Origin: Serilophus lunatus
Taxonomy: Eukaryota; Chordata; Aves; Passeriformes; Eurylaimidae
DNA length: 64,000 bases
Direction: 5' to 3'
Assembly (NCBI GenBank): GCA_013399895.1
Contig: VXBA01006210.1
Location: 1,826,257-1,890,256 of the forward strand
Made by a program: the position numbers and the translations under genes. Shown here in pieces: positions 25,376-37,000 of the stretch (the stretch's first letter is position 1; each line of letters begins with the position of its first letter). The notes beneath the pieces were generated by a model. That model ran no database searches. It was given only the letters and a program-made list of their open reading frames with translations, and was not told the origin of the DNA.

Positions 25376-28300
25376 ACAAAAGTATCATGAGGATAATAAA
25401 ATGATTTTTTTTCTTAAAACAGATACATGTATTTATTTCTATGTATTAATATGTCATCTTCAGTTCTGTGTAGCAGTTGCTGGTACATGTCATTTCTTCC
25501 AGTAATCATATGAAGCACAAAAGGAAGCTTCTTATTCCCAAGTTTGCTGAACCCAAGGTCTTCAAAATCTTTTCTAACCACCAAGGAGCAGAAAATGGCA
25601 CTGAGTGGAGGCACAGAGCTGCTGCTGGCCGCCAGAGGCACCTGTGAAATGTTCCCCTTCTCTATGATCAAGTTCCTGAAATCTGGAGCTTCTCCACAAA
25701 AGTCATGGGTGCATTTGACAGTTACTGGGATTTCGCTAAAATAAGCTGGACCTGCTAGAGATATCTCTGAAGATGAAAGGTTTGTTTGTGTAAAGAAGTG
25801 TTTCACTGAAACATCCAGATGGATTTAATATTGGGTTCTGTCTTGAAAAATTTAGCAGCTTTTGATTTCCCTTCTTTGCTCAGGAGTCTGCTTTAATAAA
25901 GGCGATGGCTTAGGATCTATGAGTATTTCAAGTAAATTGACCAAAATTTAACAGTGGATGAAAAACCCCCAAAGCTCCAAACAAAATCAAGTATCTATCC
26001 CTGCACTCCCCAAGGAAAAAAACCCAACAAACAAAAAACATTTGCAAGAAATATTAGGCTTAGAGAAATAATTTTCTAATCAAAAAGGTCTCTATATGAA
26101 TGATGTAAATATCCTGAAAACATTTTGGCATGCTTGTCCAACTTAATGTGTATTCAAACTACAGAAATAATTTGAGATATGAAAATTTTAATTTTGTTGA
26201 GAATTTTTACTAAAATCCATTTTGTTCTAACAGGTAAATAAGAATGCTGTTACATTTGCATATACAATGAAGTCATTGCAAGCGTGCTATTAAGAAAGAA
26301 TACTTAGCTTTGGAAAAGGACAGCTAGCTAACAAGTGTTGGCTGATCAATTTAAACCTAAACATCTGATGACAATAAATGGTATTTTTGTATGCATGTTC
26401 TCCTGCCATAAGTACTTAAGATAAAAAGGTGATTCCCAAACTATAAAATAGAAAAATTATAAACTGTAGAATGTTTATGTAATTTTTTTTTCTTACTGGT
26501 TTTAGAGAAGTCTACATCTTAATCTGAGTGAATGACTATCTCGGCTGGATAGTTCAGAAAACTTTAAGCAGCCTCGGTATTTTCTGAAGGGAAGTAAAAA
26601 TTATATTGTGCTTGTGTTTGAAATTGGAGACTGAGGTAAGGTTTGGTACGTCCTGCTTCAAAGAAAATGACTAAAGTCTGGCAATGCAGAAGACAGTTGT
26701 GCCAGCCTGATGTCTCCTGCCTTGCCATTACGGCTCACACACATTGGGAACCTTTCAAAAAGCAGCAGCTCACTTGCATCCAGGAGAGATACTGCAGGTT
26801 TCACTCCTACCCTTCCTAGAGGTCCTAGGGTGCAGTGCCTCTCTGAAGGGCCTGGAGAAGATCGTAGGTTTGTGAAAAGTAATCCAGGACCCCGGAAGGA
26901 CTCTATTGTGCAATGGAATGTTGCAAACAAAAGTTAATGCTATTTCTTTGACAAGTTCTAGACTCCTCAGCTTTGAAGAATTCATTAAACTGTTGCATGT
27001 GGTTTTGGGTCAACATGATGTAGTTACTCATCTTTGTTCAACTTTTGACTATATCTAAGCCAAAACTGGATTACTAAACAACCATGAGGTTTTTACAACT
27101 CTCTGTAATAAGGGTAGTCCAGGCACATCTGGCTTAATGAACTTCTTCCATACCAGTAGAAAAAAAGTCTCATCTGTCAGATGCATTAAATTTTTTTTTT
27201 GCATTAATTTTTATTAATTTTTTTAATTTAGCTTTGTATTTTTAAGTGAGTATTTATAGAAGAATTTTATTCAGGTCCTTACATGATGTGAGTGGGGAAG
27301 TGTGAAGGGTTATCTGAAACAATTCTGTGCTTGCTGAAAGACCTAGTCTTACTTTCCTCCAAAAGTAGTTCTTGCTTACATATTTAATAAATTTCAAGTA
27401 ACTGAAGAACAGGATCAAAATTTCATCTCTAAAAATAAGGTGATGAAACAGCCTATTAAAAATACTGTGCTATATTAGTGGTACAGCTGTAAGGGATTTA
27501 TGAAAATTAATTATATTACTATTGTAAAAATATCAGCATTGAAGTTAGTGCCAATGTATTCTAGTCTTCGATTCCACATATTCATCTGTCTGGTATTTTC
27601 AGAAAAAGCAATCAATTTAAAATCTCTCCATAGAATTTTTTTCTTGTCATTATACATGCCTCATTTAAATCTTTAATTTGGAAATTAAATGTTCATCATA
27701 CAAAAATACCATGATGTGCTTTTGGCTTTCTTAAATTCAGAAATTCCAAGAAACAAAACAACAATAAGCCCCATTTTTTCATTTATTGGGAGCTAAAATG
27801 TACTGAAGAAATCCTATGACGGCTTACTCATGTAAGAGAAGAAAAAATGGGAAGCAGTACAATAGTACAATTTCTGTTTTCATTGATAGTGTTCATACTT
27901 GTCTGGAAACAGCCTGGAAACTCCTGTTTTGTTGAACATCATCAACAATTGTAATTTTAAAATTGCTTCATTTTTCTTCATGATTTAAGTGTGCTGCATG
28001 TTAAAAGACTCGGGATATTTAAAAACATAGGTGGGAAGTTGGCAGAAACTTCGACATACCAGAACAATCATTTATTGTTAATGGTTGAAACTGGTCAAAT
28101 TATTCATGTTTTTGTGTTTAAATTTCTCTCTTCCATAAAATGGAGTTCATAACTATGCACAGTATATTATTTCTCTCACTTTCAAAGTTTTAGCAGGGAA
28201 AATGGACTTCTTGTGGCTGTTTCAAACAACTACATTTTGAATCATTTTGAAGGTCATAAACAGGAGTGTCATGGAATTTTCTGCTTTTATAATTGAGGAG

Positions 28301-31300
28301 AAAATTCTGATAAGATTTTTAATGTGAGAAAAAGTCCTCTTACTCCAAGGCAGAGATGTAACACAGTGTTAGCTACTAAGCACCAGTATATCATCTCTCA
28401 TCAGGTGAGAAAGTGGAGGCCCCTTGCTGTTGCAGGAGCATCTTGCAGAGAAGAAAGCTAAAACTGTGCATTTAGTTATTGCAGAAGGAACATGTATTTT
28501 GGGCTGCAGGCAGCAGGGAGAACCCATGCAGCCCCAGGTCTGGAAGCAGAAATGATCAGGAAAGGCTTTTCTAGGACTAATGAACTGTGGAATGAAGCAT
28601 CTCTGACATCGATTGCTGAGAAAAGAAAGGGAATATCTTCAAAAAGGACTGGTCTAATGCAGAGTTCGCTGTGGCTTGGGAATGGAACAATTCTCAGATG
28701 ACTGCGCTGGTTCTTCCAGATGTGTGAGAAATTTTTAGTGCTGATGAGATTTTGCTAGCAGGCTAATAGCACCATATGAGTGAGGGTGGTTTCAGTCCAA
28801 GTAGGCTCAATTTTTATTCTTTTATAGAAAATGTTTTCCAGGAAATACCTGCAGATTTTATCCTGCAGAAAGTTATCCCATAAGAGGTCTCAAAGGGTAT
28901 TTTTACCCATATGTGAAAGGGTGCTACAGAGCACCCTTTCTAAGGAGGTTAAGCAGGTGTCCTTGAGTGGGTGCTATGATTTTGTGTTTTTTTTCATGTA
29001 GACCATTCCCAGATTTTTATTCTTTTGCAAAAATAATCTTTTTCTTCCTTCTACTGTAGGAGGCAGAGTGAGTTTTATACAATGACAGAGAACTGGGACC
29101 CTTTGGGGAGGGCTCTTGCTGTGGGCAGGAGGCTTTGGGAAGACCTGTTGTGGAAGCCCTGATGCAGAAGACCCTGCCAAGGTTTCTGAATGTCCATGGC
29201 AGGAGGTTACAGCCACCATGCTAAGCCTAAACACACCTCCTGAGGCCTATCTTGCTCTTTGTGTCTCTCAGCATACATCAGTAGGGATGGCAGGAGTGAG
29301 AATCTTAGTCATACTCATGGACTTTGCCTACAAGGGTTTTTCTGTTCAGTGAGTATCCCAGAAAATACTTAACGTATAGTACATCTTTGTGCCTGTAGGA
29401 GTGGGTGTCTCCACTTCCTGCCTGGATAGCAAAACACTCCCTCGATGATGGGATAAAGATTAACCAAAAATGAAAGTCATTGAGTTTTCTCTAACTCCTC
29501 CTGTTTTTAGTTTCACCAGTTGTTCTTAGGGTCCAGAGCCTCTCTTTGGGATGGAAATTTACTGTGCTGCTCTCTTGGCAGTTTGGTCTATTTGGTAATT
29601 GGAATCTTCTTGTTCGGTGAGCTGTTCCCATGGTCCCCTAGTTGCATTTATTCTTGCGCTTGTATTTTCCATTCCCTTATAACTTTCCTAATAACTGATT
29701 CTCAGGCTTCACTCCCCCTTTAATATTTTCTTTTGTGTTTGGCTAGGCTTCTTGCATTTGTGGTATGGCATACTATGTGCCATCACTGGAACAAGATGTC
29801 ACAGATTTTCAGCAGCTGGGTATGGGATTACTCCTCCAGAAGGCTTTGCTTCAGTTGCCCATTTCAGCTCCTTCCACATGAGTTTTTATTCTGTGTCATG
29901 ATGGGTCTCTGCTACAACCAATACCTGGACTCGTAAACAATTATCAGTATCTTGGCTTCAGTGAGCCACCTTTCCCAGCTGGAGACGCTGGAATCTTGTG
30001 GTCTGGAGTCTCTACTCTGTCTTGTGGTTCACTGAAACTTCTGTTTCTTGCTCCTGGCTGGATATATTCTCTTGTTTGTTTTAACTAAATATCTTAAGGA
30101 ATTCCACTAGTCTATATGGTTATTTGTGGCTTGGCATTTTTGTCAGTCCTCACTCTGTCACGCTATGTTTTTTGCTCTGTGTGCCAGGACCTCTTAAGTT
30201 TGATCTCCTGTACCTACAGCATCTCTCCTTTTCTCTCAGTTCCTTCCCCTCACAGATGTTTGAGTGTTGTAAGTAGAAAAGGTGTTGTAGAGTAGAAAAA
30301 TCCTTTCCACTCTGAACACTTGAGAATGTAAATTGATGTTAATTTTAGTTTCCTAGTTGAAAATTAAAATGGATAGGATTAATCCAAGAGTGACCAACTG
30401 TGCTCTTAAAAGGCATTTCCAGATTTTTGGCATACTCAAAACTGTCAGAAGATAACAAGCGTAACCAGAGAGAGAAGAAAAATGGTGGTCATTACAATTT
30501 GTTTTATTTTCTACAAAGAATAGTCATGTCTAATGGTTTCAGTTTTGGAGTCTCCCTTTCTTCAATTTTAGCCAATTGTTGTTAAGACATGATGTAATCC
30601 TTTCCATTTCTTGTATTTCTTAATCAAATTTGACAGCTGGTAACTTTTGTTAACCAGAGCAATGTATTAAACATTTTTTTGGCTGCCATAGAGAATCCTA
30701 AATAATTTTGCTGAACTAGGTTCCAGCAGTTTTGGTATGTAGCCTAACACCATACATTGTAATGTGCAGAGAAAATCAGTTCTCCAAAGAGAACTCAATA
30801 GCAGCGTCAACCTTCTGCCAAAAATTCCTAATACTGGGACAGCACCAGGAAACTTGTGTGCATCCCATTCTGCTCCTACTGAAGTCAAAGTGCCTCCCAG
30901 TTGCAGAGGGATAAGGTTCAGATACTAACACTTAGCCCTCATATTCCCTTCTCACACATTTTCCTTCAAATTGTCTTTTCCTCCCCACTACTTTTAAGCT
31001 CTGGCAATATACTAATCACTCTCTCTTGTACGTTTTTGGGAAGGCGATTCATAGATAAGAACCATTTGCCTTGCCTCTTACACTATTTAAGAGTAGCTCC
31101 TGTTTTGTGCCCCAAAGCAAGGCTGGAACTCAGCAGCTGTAATCTGCAGTGACAGATGAGCAAGTCAGATCATGAAAGGAGGAAAAAGCTGCTGGAAAAG
31201 GAGAAAACAGAAGAAAAACTTGTAATCATACCAGAAAGACAAGAAATCTCAAAATTTCAAGATTCTGATATCTCAAAAGAATTAAGTTTTTATTTCAGTA

Positions 31301-33589
31301 ATCCCTGAGTTTACTTGGAAAGCCAAGAAATCAGGGATAGGCTGTAGACAAGCAGGAGATGACAGATGTGGAAGGATGGCTTTAAAAATAGTCGGTTTTC
31401 TTATTAGACTGTAAGAACACTTGGAAGAAGCAAGTGTAAGAACTGATACTGATTTTTGCCATGAAACTTAGAAGAGATAAGAAAGTTGATCTTAAACACA
31501 AGGTGATGGGCAGCAAACCGGGGACTGCTGGAATGTTTCCTACAGCGCCATTCAGTCGCTGTCTGACATGGGGGAGTTCATTTAATTTCCTTTTGCTTTC
31601 TCATTTGCTTTCTTCCACTGCATTAGATGGCAATAATTTATTCTGTTAGGAGCTTCAGAAGCTCTGAAGGGTGTTAATATGGAAGGAAAGCAACTGAGCT
31701 GCAGAGTAACAGAAACTTTTCAAAAATATTGCAAGTTTCCAGATGGAGAGACACAGGGAAGGGAAGAAGGAACATCCCTTACATGTTCCTGATCCATTTG
31801 TGGAGACAACTCAGAGACATGTGAACTGTGTGTGGTGAGTTAAATGGAAGGCCACAGGCAGCCCTTCCCCTGGCCTCTCCATGGATTTCTTACATGGGCG
31901 TCGCTGAGGACCCTGCCCAGACACCCTAAAGGCTGCATTCTACCACAGCAGAGGCTGTAACAAGGACATAAGGAGCAAAGCGCCAATAAAGGAGTCAAAA
32001 GTCTTACTTTATGACCTTAATTTTAATTTTAGTTTTGAATATAGGAAACTCAACAACCAATGCTCGTTTTTAAGCCTTATGCTTTTTAAAGTAACTGCAT
32101 AGTCAGGGTTAGTAAAGCTTTATTTACACCCGTGTATGTGCAGCTGGCAAGAATCTCAAGTTGTGCCTTCTCCATGCAAGTGCTGCAGGAAAGGGAGATC
32201 TCTGCATGTCATGTCCCCAGCCCATTCCACTATGTTTTGCAAGTTGGCTCCTCTGCTTGTAAATGTACAATGAAACAAGGGTAAGATTCATCCAGTGTCA
32301 CTCTCAGGGCAGAGTTCAAAATATCCCTAATGCTGATATTAAAGGGCTAAAAGACCAACTATTTGTCTACTGTGTGGAAGAAAAATTATTTATAAGATTG
32401 ATAGATTTCAGGGAATGGCACCAAATCCAATCAGTAATGTACATGTCTCAGTTTATCTTAATGCTAGTAAACAAAACCTAAACAAAATATAATACTTCTG
32501 TTGCTTGAAGCCACTCGAGTGTGATTTAAAATAGAAAGGCTGACAAATACTTTATTTGTCTAGTATCTCCCTGAACAGGCGCCATGTTCTCTTCAGTGAA
32601 AATATAAATTTTCATGTTTTGCTGTCCATTTTTTTAATGTAAGGTACTTAGACAGGAAAGTAAAATGTTGTCAGCTTTTACCCTTGTCTTTAAAAACATG
32701 AAGTAAATGGAAATCCCATAGCTATGAGACTATACAGGTTCTGAATTATTCAAGGTATTGACAATTGATTAGAATGGGAAATCCAACATCCTGTTGCATT
32801 ATCTGAGAATTACTTTTTCCTCTATAACTTTGGCTTCTTATCCCCAACAAAATTCAGTGGCTTGGGTTTGCTCACAGTTTTCCCCTCCATCTTTTTTCCA
32901 GTTCCCATCTGCCTGGATCATCCAGAAAAATACTTTTCAGCTGAGTGGAGCATCCTCAGTAACAACAATATAAAATACTTGTCTTTTACAGCATTTCTAT
33001 GTGTCCTGTCAGTTCTCTTATATTCTGTTGTTTGGGAATATGTTTGGTGTTATTTCATGACATCTTTTTCCAATCTACCTACAACTAGAAGGTATTTGCT
33101 GCATGTCTGATGTAAAATCTCTGTTCTTGTAGCACACAGTAATCCCAGCTCACATCAAATTTCTGCTGAGGTCCTTGGAAGTTTTGCTTAAGTAAGGCTG
33201 CATGATTTGACCATGAGTTTGCTGTATGTATAGTGTGTACTGCAACCTCTGGCATTATTTAAGGCTTTTGTTTTTAGTGACAGTTTGCATAAAGTCGTTT
33301 TACAAGATAAAGTCAGAATAGGTTGTGTTACAGTGACAACGTAAGAAAATTGGAAATTAAAGCTAAAAATACTTCTAGGAAGATAATAAAGGGTGTCTTT
33401 TTTTTTTTTTAGTGCTTCTAAATTGCATCTGGTCTTCAAGCATTTTTCAGGATGTTTCTGGAATCACCTCCAACTACATACGAGATACAAAACCTCCAGC
33501 GCACTCAGCTTTATATCTTTTTATCGTTTTATCATCTCTCCGACAGTCCCCAGATTTTAATTTAACTTGCAGCTTCCTGCTGAGTCTCC
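25376..33589. other. Intergenic DNA between ODF2L and COL24A1, right part
   Basis: About 8 kb of AT-rich sequence up to the CpG island. A tract near 29,400-30,260 is rich in T and C on the + strand. No open frame carries a recognisable domain. A hairpin pair lies at 28,895-28,940. A T-run sits at about 33,398-33,411, just before base composition changes sharply. Part of the COL24A1 promoter or enhancers could be here, but nothing specific is visible. Confidence 0.55.
28895..28940. repeat. Two adjacent hairpins, one with perfect 11-bp arms
   Basis: The first is GGGTA, TTTT, TACCC at 28,895-28,908. The second is GAAAGGGTGCT (28,915-28,925), loop ACAG, AGCACCCTTTC (28,930-28,940), with all 11 pairs Watson-Crick. 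An 11-bp perfect arm with a short loop is somewhat unlikely by chance in 64 kb, but the stem is too short for a microRNA precursor and no flanking gene explains it. Confidence 0.75.
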
Positions 33590-33846
33590 CCAGCTGGAGC
33601 CCATCGGCAGCCCGAGGCTCTTCTCGCCCTCCGGATGCTCTAACGGCATCACCTGTCTCAGCTGCGGCAGTGGCGCTGCCGCTCGGGCCGCCCGCACCTG
33701 GGCCCTGCTGGGGCTGTGCTCGGCACTGCGGGTGCGGGGCCGGCTCCGCTCCCGGCTCCGGTGGGGGTCGGCGCCCGGGGGAGCGGCGCGGGGCACCGCG
33801 CACCATGCGGGACCAGGGCCCGGCCCGCCCCGGGGGCCGCGTGTGC

Positions 33847-33855
33847 TGATGTAAT
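33847..33855 (+). promoter_or_regulatory. COL24A1: Candidate ATF/C-EBP composite (CRE-like) site
   Basis: TGATGTAAT matches the TGATGNAAT shape bound by ATF-C/EBP and related bZIP dimers and sits 168 nt upstream of the start codon between two GC boxes. CREB/AP-1 family complexes have been described as regulators of the proximal Col24a1 promoter in osteoblasts. Assigning that role to this exact site is inference. Confidence 0.35.
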
Positions 33856-33944
33856 CGCCAGGCAGCCAGCGCTGAAATTCAACACCGCGGCGGGCGGGGA
33901 GCTCCGCCGGTGCCGGGGCAGGNCCTCGGGGCCGGCGGGGTTTC

Positions 33945-33959
33945 ATGGACAGGAGCTGA
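33945..33959 (+). other. COL24A1: Short upstream ORF (4 codons)
   Basis: ATG GAC AGG AGC TGA, 78 nt upstream of and in frame with the COL24A1 start but closed by its own stop. The context is T at -3 and G at +4. It matters only if transcription starts upstream of it. Confidence 0.45.
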
Positions 33960-34012
33960 CCCTGCGGCGGCGCGGCGCTTGGCTTTCCCTCGGATCTCCG
34001 CTGCCCGGGCAA

Positions 34013-34078
34013 ATGCATACAAATGCATTTGGGAGCCGAGAGGACAAGGCGAGGACGCATCTCTCCCGCGGCACAAAC
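34013..34078 (+). promoter_or_regulatory. COL24A1: Overlapping upstream ORF start (exon 1 part)
   Basis: An ATG at 34,013 lies 10 nt before the COL24A1 ATG and in a different frame. It reads MHTNAFGSREDKARTHLSRG plus two codons to the exon 1 donor. After splicing it stays open through exon 2 (39,493-39,554) and into exon 3, stopping at TAA 46,020-46,022 for 85 codons in total. Both ATGs sit in the same CAAATGCAT sequence, with C at -3 and C at +4. Ribosomes would probably have to leak past the first to make collagen. Confidence 0.6.
34023..34078 (+). CDS. COL24A1: COL24A1 exon 1, coding part (collagen alpha-1(XXIV) start)
   Basis: COL24A1 encodes a fibril-forming collagen chain (type XXIV), secreted into the extracellular matrix and best known from developing bone and cornea. 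This exon encodes the positively charged N-region of the signal peptide, MHLGAERTRRGRISPAAQ, plus two bases of a Thr codon, then the donor GTAAGC. The recalled human protein starts MHLRAHRTRRG, so the start is well supported. It is also the first ATG in this frame after in-frame stops at 33,873 and 33,957. Its context is weak (C at -3 and +4), and an out-of-frame ATG lies 10 nt upstream. The exon leaves in phase 2, exactly what exon 2 requires. The exon sits inside the CpG island. Confidence 0.93.
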
Positions 34079-37000
34079 GTAAGCGGGAGCCGGGGAGGCG
34101 TGACTGCGGCGACGGGGCTCATCGTACCGCACCGCCACCCCGCCGCGGGGCCGGGCAGGGGATGGGGGCTGTGGCTCAGCTCCCCACCGCGGGCAGGGGA
34201 CGGTGACCCCGGAGAGCTGTGTCCCCACTCCGACCTTCCGAGCGCCGGCTGTAACCCCGCGGGGTCCCCGGTGCCCCCGGCGGACCGACGGGATGCTGGC
34301 TCCCAGGACGGAGACCGTCTGTGCCGCTGGCTGTGCCTCTCTCCCCTCCGCACTCGCCCATGTCGTCCTGGATGTGCCCCGTCCTGTCCAGTACTGGTGT
34401 CGTCCTTCCCCTTGCTGTGCCTGCCCAGAGCAGGCAGCCGGTGAGCGGGGCCAGCCTACTCCCCGGTGGGGAGCGAGGATGCCGGGGGACAGCGTGCAGC
34501 TGTACCGGCGTGAAAGCTGGCAGCTCGTGCGCCCTTTGGGTACCCAGCTCTTAAAACGGCAAACAAAACCTGTAGAGGTTACGTTTGGGAGCTGAGGCTA
34601 CTCTCTGTCACAGAGCTGGACAGATGAGGTGCTTTGTATTTATTTGCTTCTGCAATAGGCTGAAGTATTTGTAATGCTTGCTCATCTGTGATGCAAGGTA
34701 GAACTCCTCTGCAGTTTGCCTAAAGGCAGCCTTGGCAAGGTGACCGTGAATTTCTGGTAGTTGTAATGATGTTAGAGAAGTTACCAGTGTGTGTCTCGTT
34801 GTAAAGCGCTTATTTTGTTCTGGCTGTGTCTTAAACTAAGTTTACTGAGTACTCTGAGCGGGACAGAGGGATTTGTTTTGTGTTGTGAGGATTATGCTGC
34901 CAAAGCGTGCCTGGTGTATAACTGAGTGCACTAGAATGCTTGTGAGCAGTTAAGTGGCTGCCTGAAGGTGGCCTTCCCAGGAGATCTGTGTGTTTAATGG
35001 ATGTGCCTGTGGGACTTTTCTAGGAATTGTCTGAATGCAATTTAAAAAATGGGTTTATTTGATAATGGCAAACGAGTATTTGTGATAAAGATAAATTGTA
35101 TTACAAGACAGACAGACAGTAGCAGAGGTGCAGTTTACCCAAGTTCAAGACCTGATATGGCTTCAGAATATCTATCTATATGCTTCTATATTGTTTACCT
35201 AATTTACTGGTCTAGAGAGAAAACAATCTAGTTGATTGTCTGGGTTAAGAAACCAGAATTCCTTGCCCCAAAGGATCAAGTTTCCTTAGCATGTGTCAAA
35301 CCAGTAAATCCCTTGCAACTTTGATCACCTTTTTGTTGAAATGCCGTTAGGTCAGACCTGTATAGGGGTGCCTCTGCAGGTTAAAAAAATAAAATAGCTG
35401 CATGACTTCTAAATCCCTCACCACATTTGTTGTCAGAGTATTTAATTTTAAAACATGAACAGCCTTGTGTCACCCTTGTTTCTTGCAAGCACTGAGTTAT
35501 AGCTTGTTTGAAGAGTGATCTACAAAACATAGAGACAAACCCTGTGAAAGAAGAATGTTTCACATGAGTGGGAATTTGAGTTGCATTCTTTTGCATTAAT
35601 AGAGGAAAACGATGTACAACCTAGACAAGAGATCTAGTGTAAGACATCAGAGATTTACTCATAAAATGGTTCCAAAATAATGTCTTTTTCTTTTTCCTTT
35701 TAAAAATACTAAGTGTTAACTGTTCTTCTGGATATGGTAGTTTGTCATTTTAAGCTACATGCTGTCCAGAGAATGCTTGGGCCACTAGACAGGGAGTTTC
35801 CTTTCTCTGAACCACAGTCCTGTCGTAGAACTCTTGTTAAGCCACTGCTCCTCTAGCTCTCACCTTATCTTGTATTTTTCATGCATTCAAATTATAAACT
35901 TTAGCTAAGGGTTCAGGAGCTTCCCCCCTTACTGGTTAGTTGCATGGTGCCATCTGTACCCAAAGGGCACATGGCTGTCACCCTTGGGAGGCTGTTGTGT
36001 CCCCTCAAGCCATGTTGATAGTAGGTCCTTTAAAATTTGAGAAGCAGGACTGGACCCACTGGCTATATAGCAGCAAAGAAAGTTATCTTTCTTTTCACAT
36101 CTTGAGAGAAAAGGTTTGTAACAGCTCAAAGTCTTTGAGAAGTTCAGGTCGTCTCCCAAAGCCCTTCTCAGGTTTGATGGACCCAAGGACTCAGCTATTC
36201 TCCTCAGCAGTCCTCATAGGAGATCCAGTGGAACAATGCATCTGTGGCAGTTACACGGGGAACAGGTTTTCCTGTCCTCTAGCATCCAGTTAGTGGTATT
36301 TCTTCCTTAAAACTTTAAACATGATTTAGGGAACTAGGCTGAGATGAAGAGGATAATGCTGTACACTGACCAAATGTAAACTCTGTATGCTGCTGAATAG
36401 TCTTCAGAGGGTGGAATTTTTCATTGTTACTTGCCAAACTTTCTTTGAAGCTTAACAGTTTCCTCATCCATCCGTCACCCCAGTGCAAAAATACCCCATG
36501 GATTGTTGCTGTCCAGTCTGTAGGAAGAGGCAAACAGCCACAAGGTGTCAAAGATTATCAGAAAAATAAACTTAGTTTTAAGTTGTAGAATAGCTCGACC
36601 ATATTTGATTGTGCCTTCTTCCAAAAGGTAATATAGTGGCTCTCATCTTGTATGTAAAATAGAGAGGCTGAAGAGGTAGGAGAAGGGGAGGAAGCTCAAG
36701 CGTTAGGACAGGACATAGGTATATTGGAACAGCTTCATGTGTGATGTTAAATGGGAAAAAAATAGCCAGCATCTGAGTCTGCTGGAGTCTTCTTGCCATG
36801 TCCTTTGCATTTTTGTGTTGTGTCCCAACAGGGCATGTCTCCCCAACATCTGTGGGCTCATCTAAAACAGGGAGCTAAACTCCTTACATCTGTGGCAGAT
36901 GATGGATCAAGCCACATGTATGTTACTTCAGCAGGGAGTTTGGTGTCTTAGTGACTGTGCTGGTGTGAGAGTGGAGACTGAGAACCGAATGCTTTGCAGC

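Larger units (their letters stand above)
33590..34450 (+). promoter_or_regulatory. COL24A1: CpG island / COL24A1 promoter and 5' UTR region
   Basis: Base composition changes abruptly from AT-rich to strongly GC-rich with dense CpG around 33,590 and falls off after about 34,450, spanning the COL24A1 start codon. Visible GC-box (Sp1-like) sequences are CCCGCCCC at 33,824-33,831 and GGGCGGGG at 33,892-33,899. A weak TATA-like TTATATC occurs at 33,511 on the AT-rich shore. The transcription start cannot be placed from sequence alone. One undetermined base (N) is at 33,923. The island alone does not prove direction; the + strand coding exon inside it does. Confidence 0.85.

Noticed and set aside
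33557..34228. 223-codon minus-strand open frame across the CpG island
   Set aside because: Stop codons are rare in such GC-rich sequence. The product is Arg/Pro/Ala-rich low complexity, it runs over the N, and it is antisense to the verified COL24A1 exon 1.
33716..34444. 242-codon + strand open frame in the CpG island
   Set aside because: It shares the frame of the overlapping upstream ATG at 34,013 but as a continuous reading frame it ignores the exon 1 donor. Its length reflects GC content. Only the spliced upstream ORF is kept as an observation.
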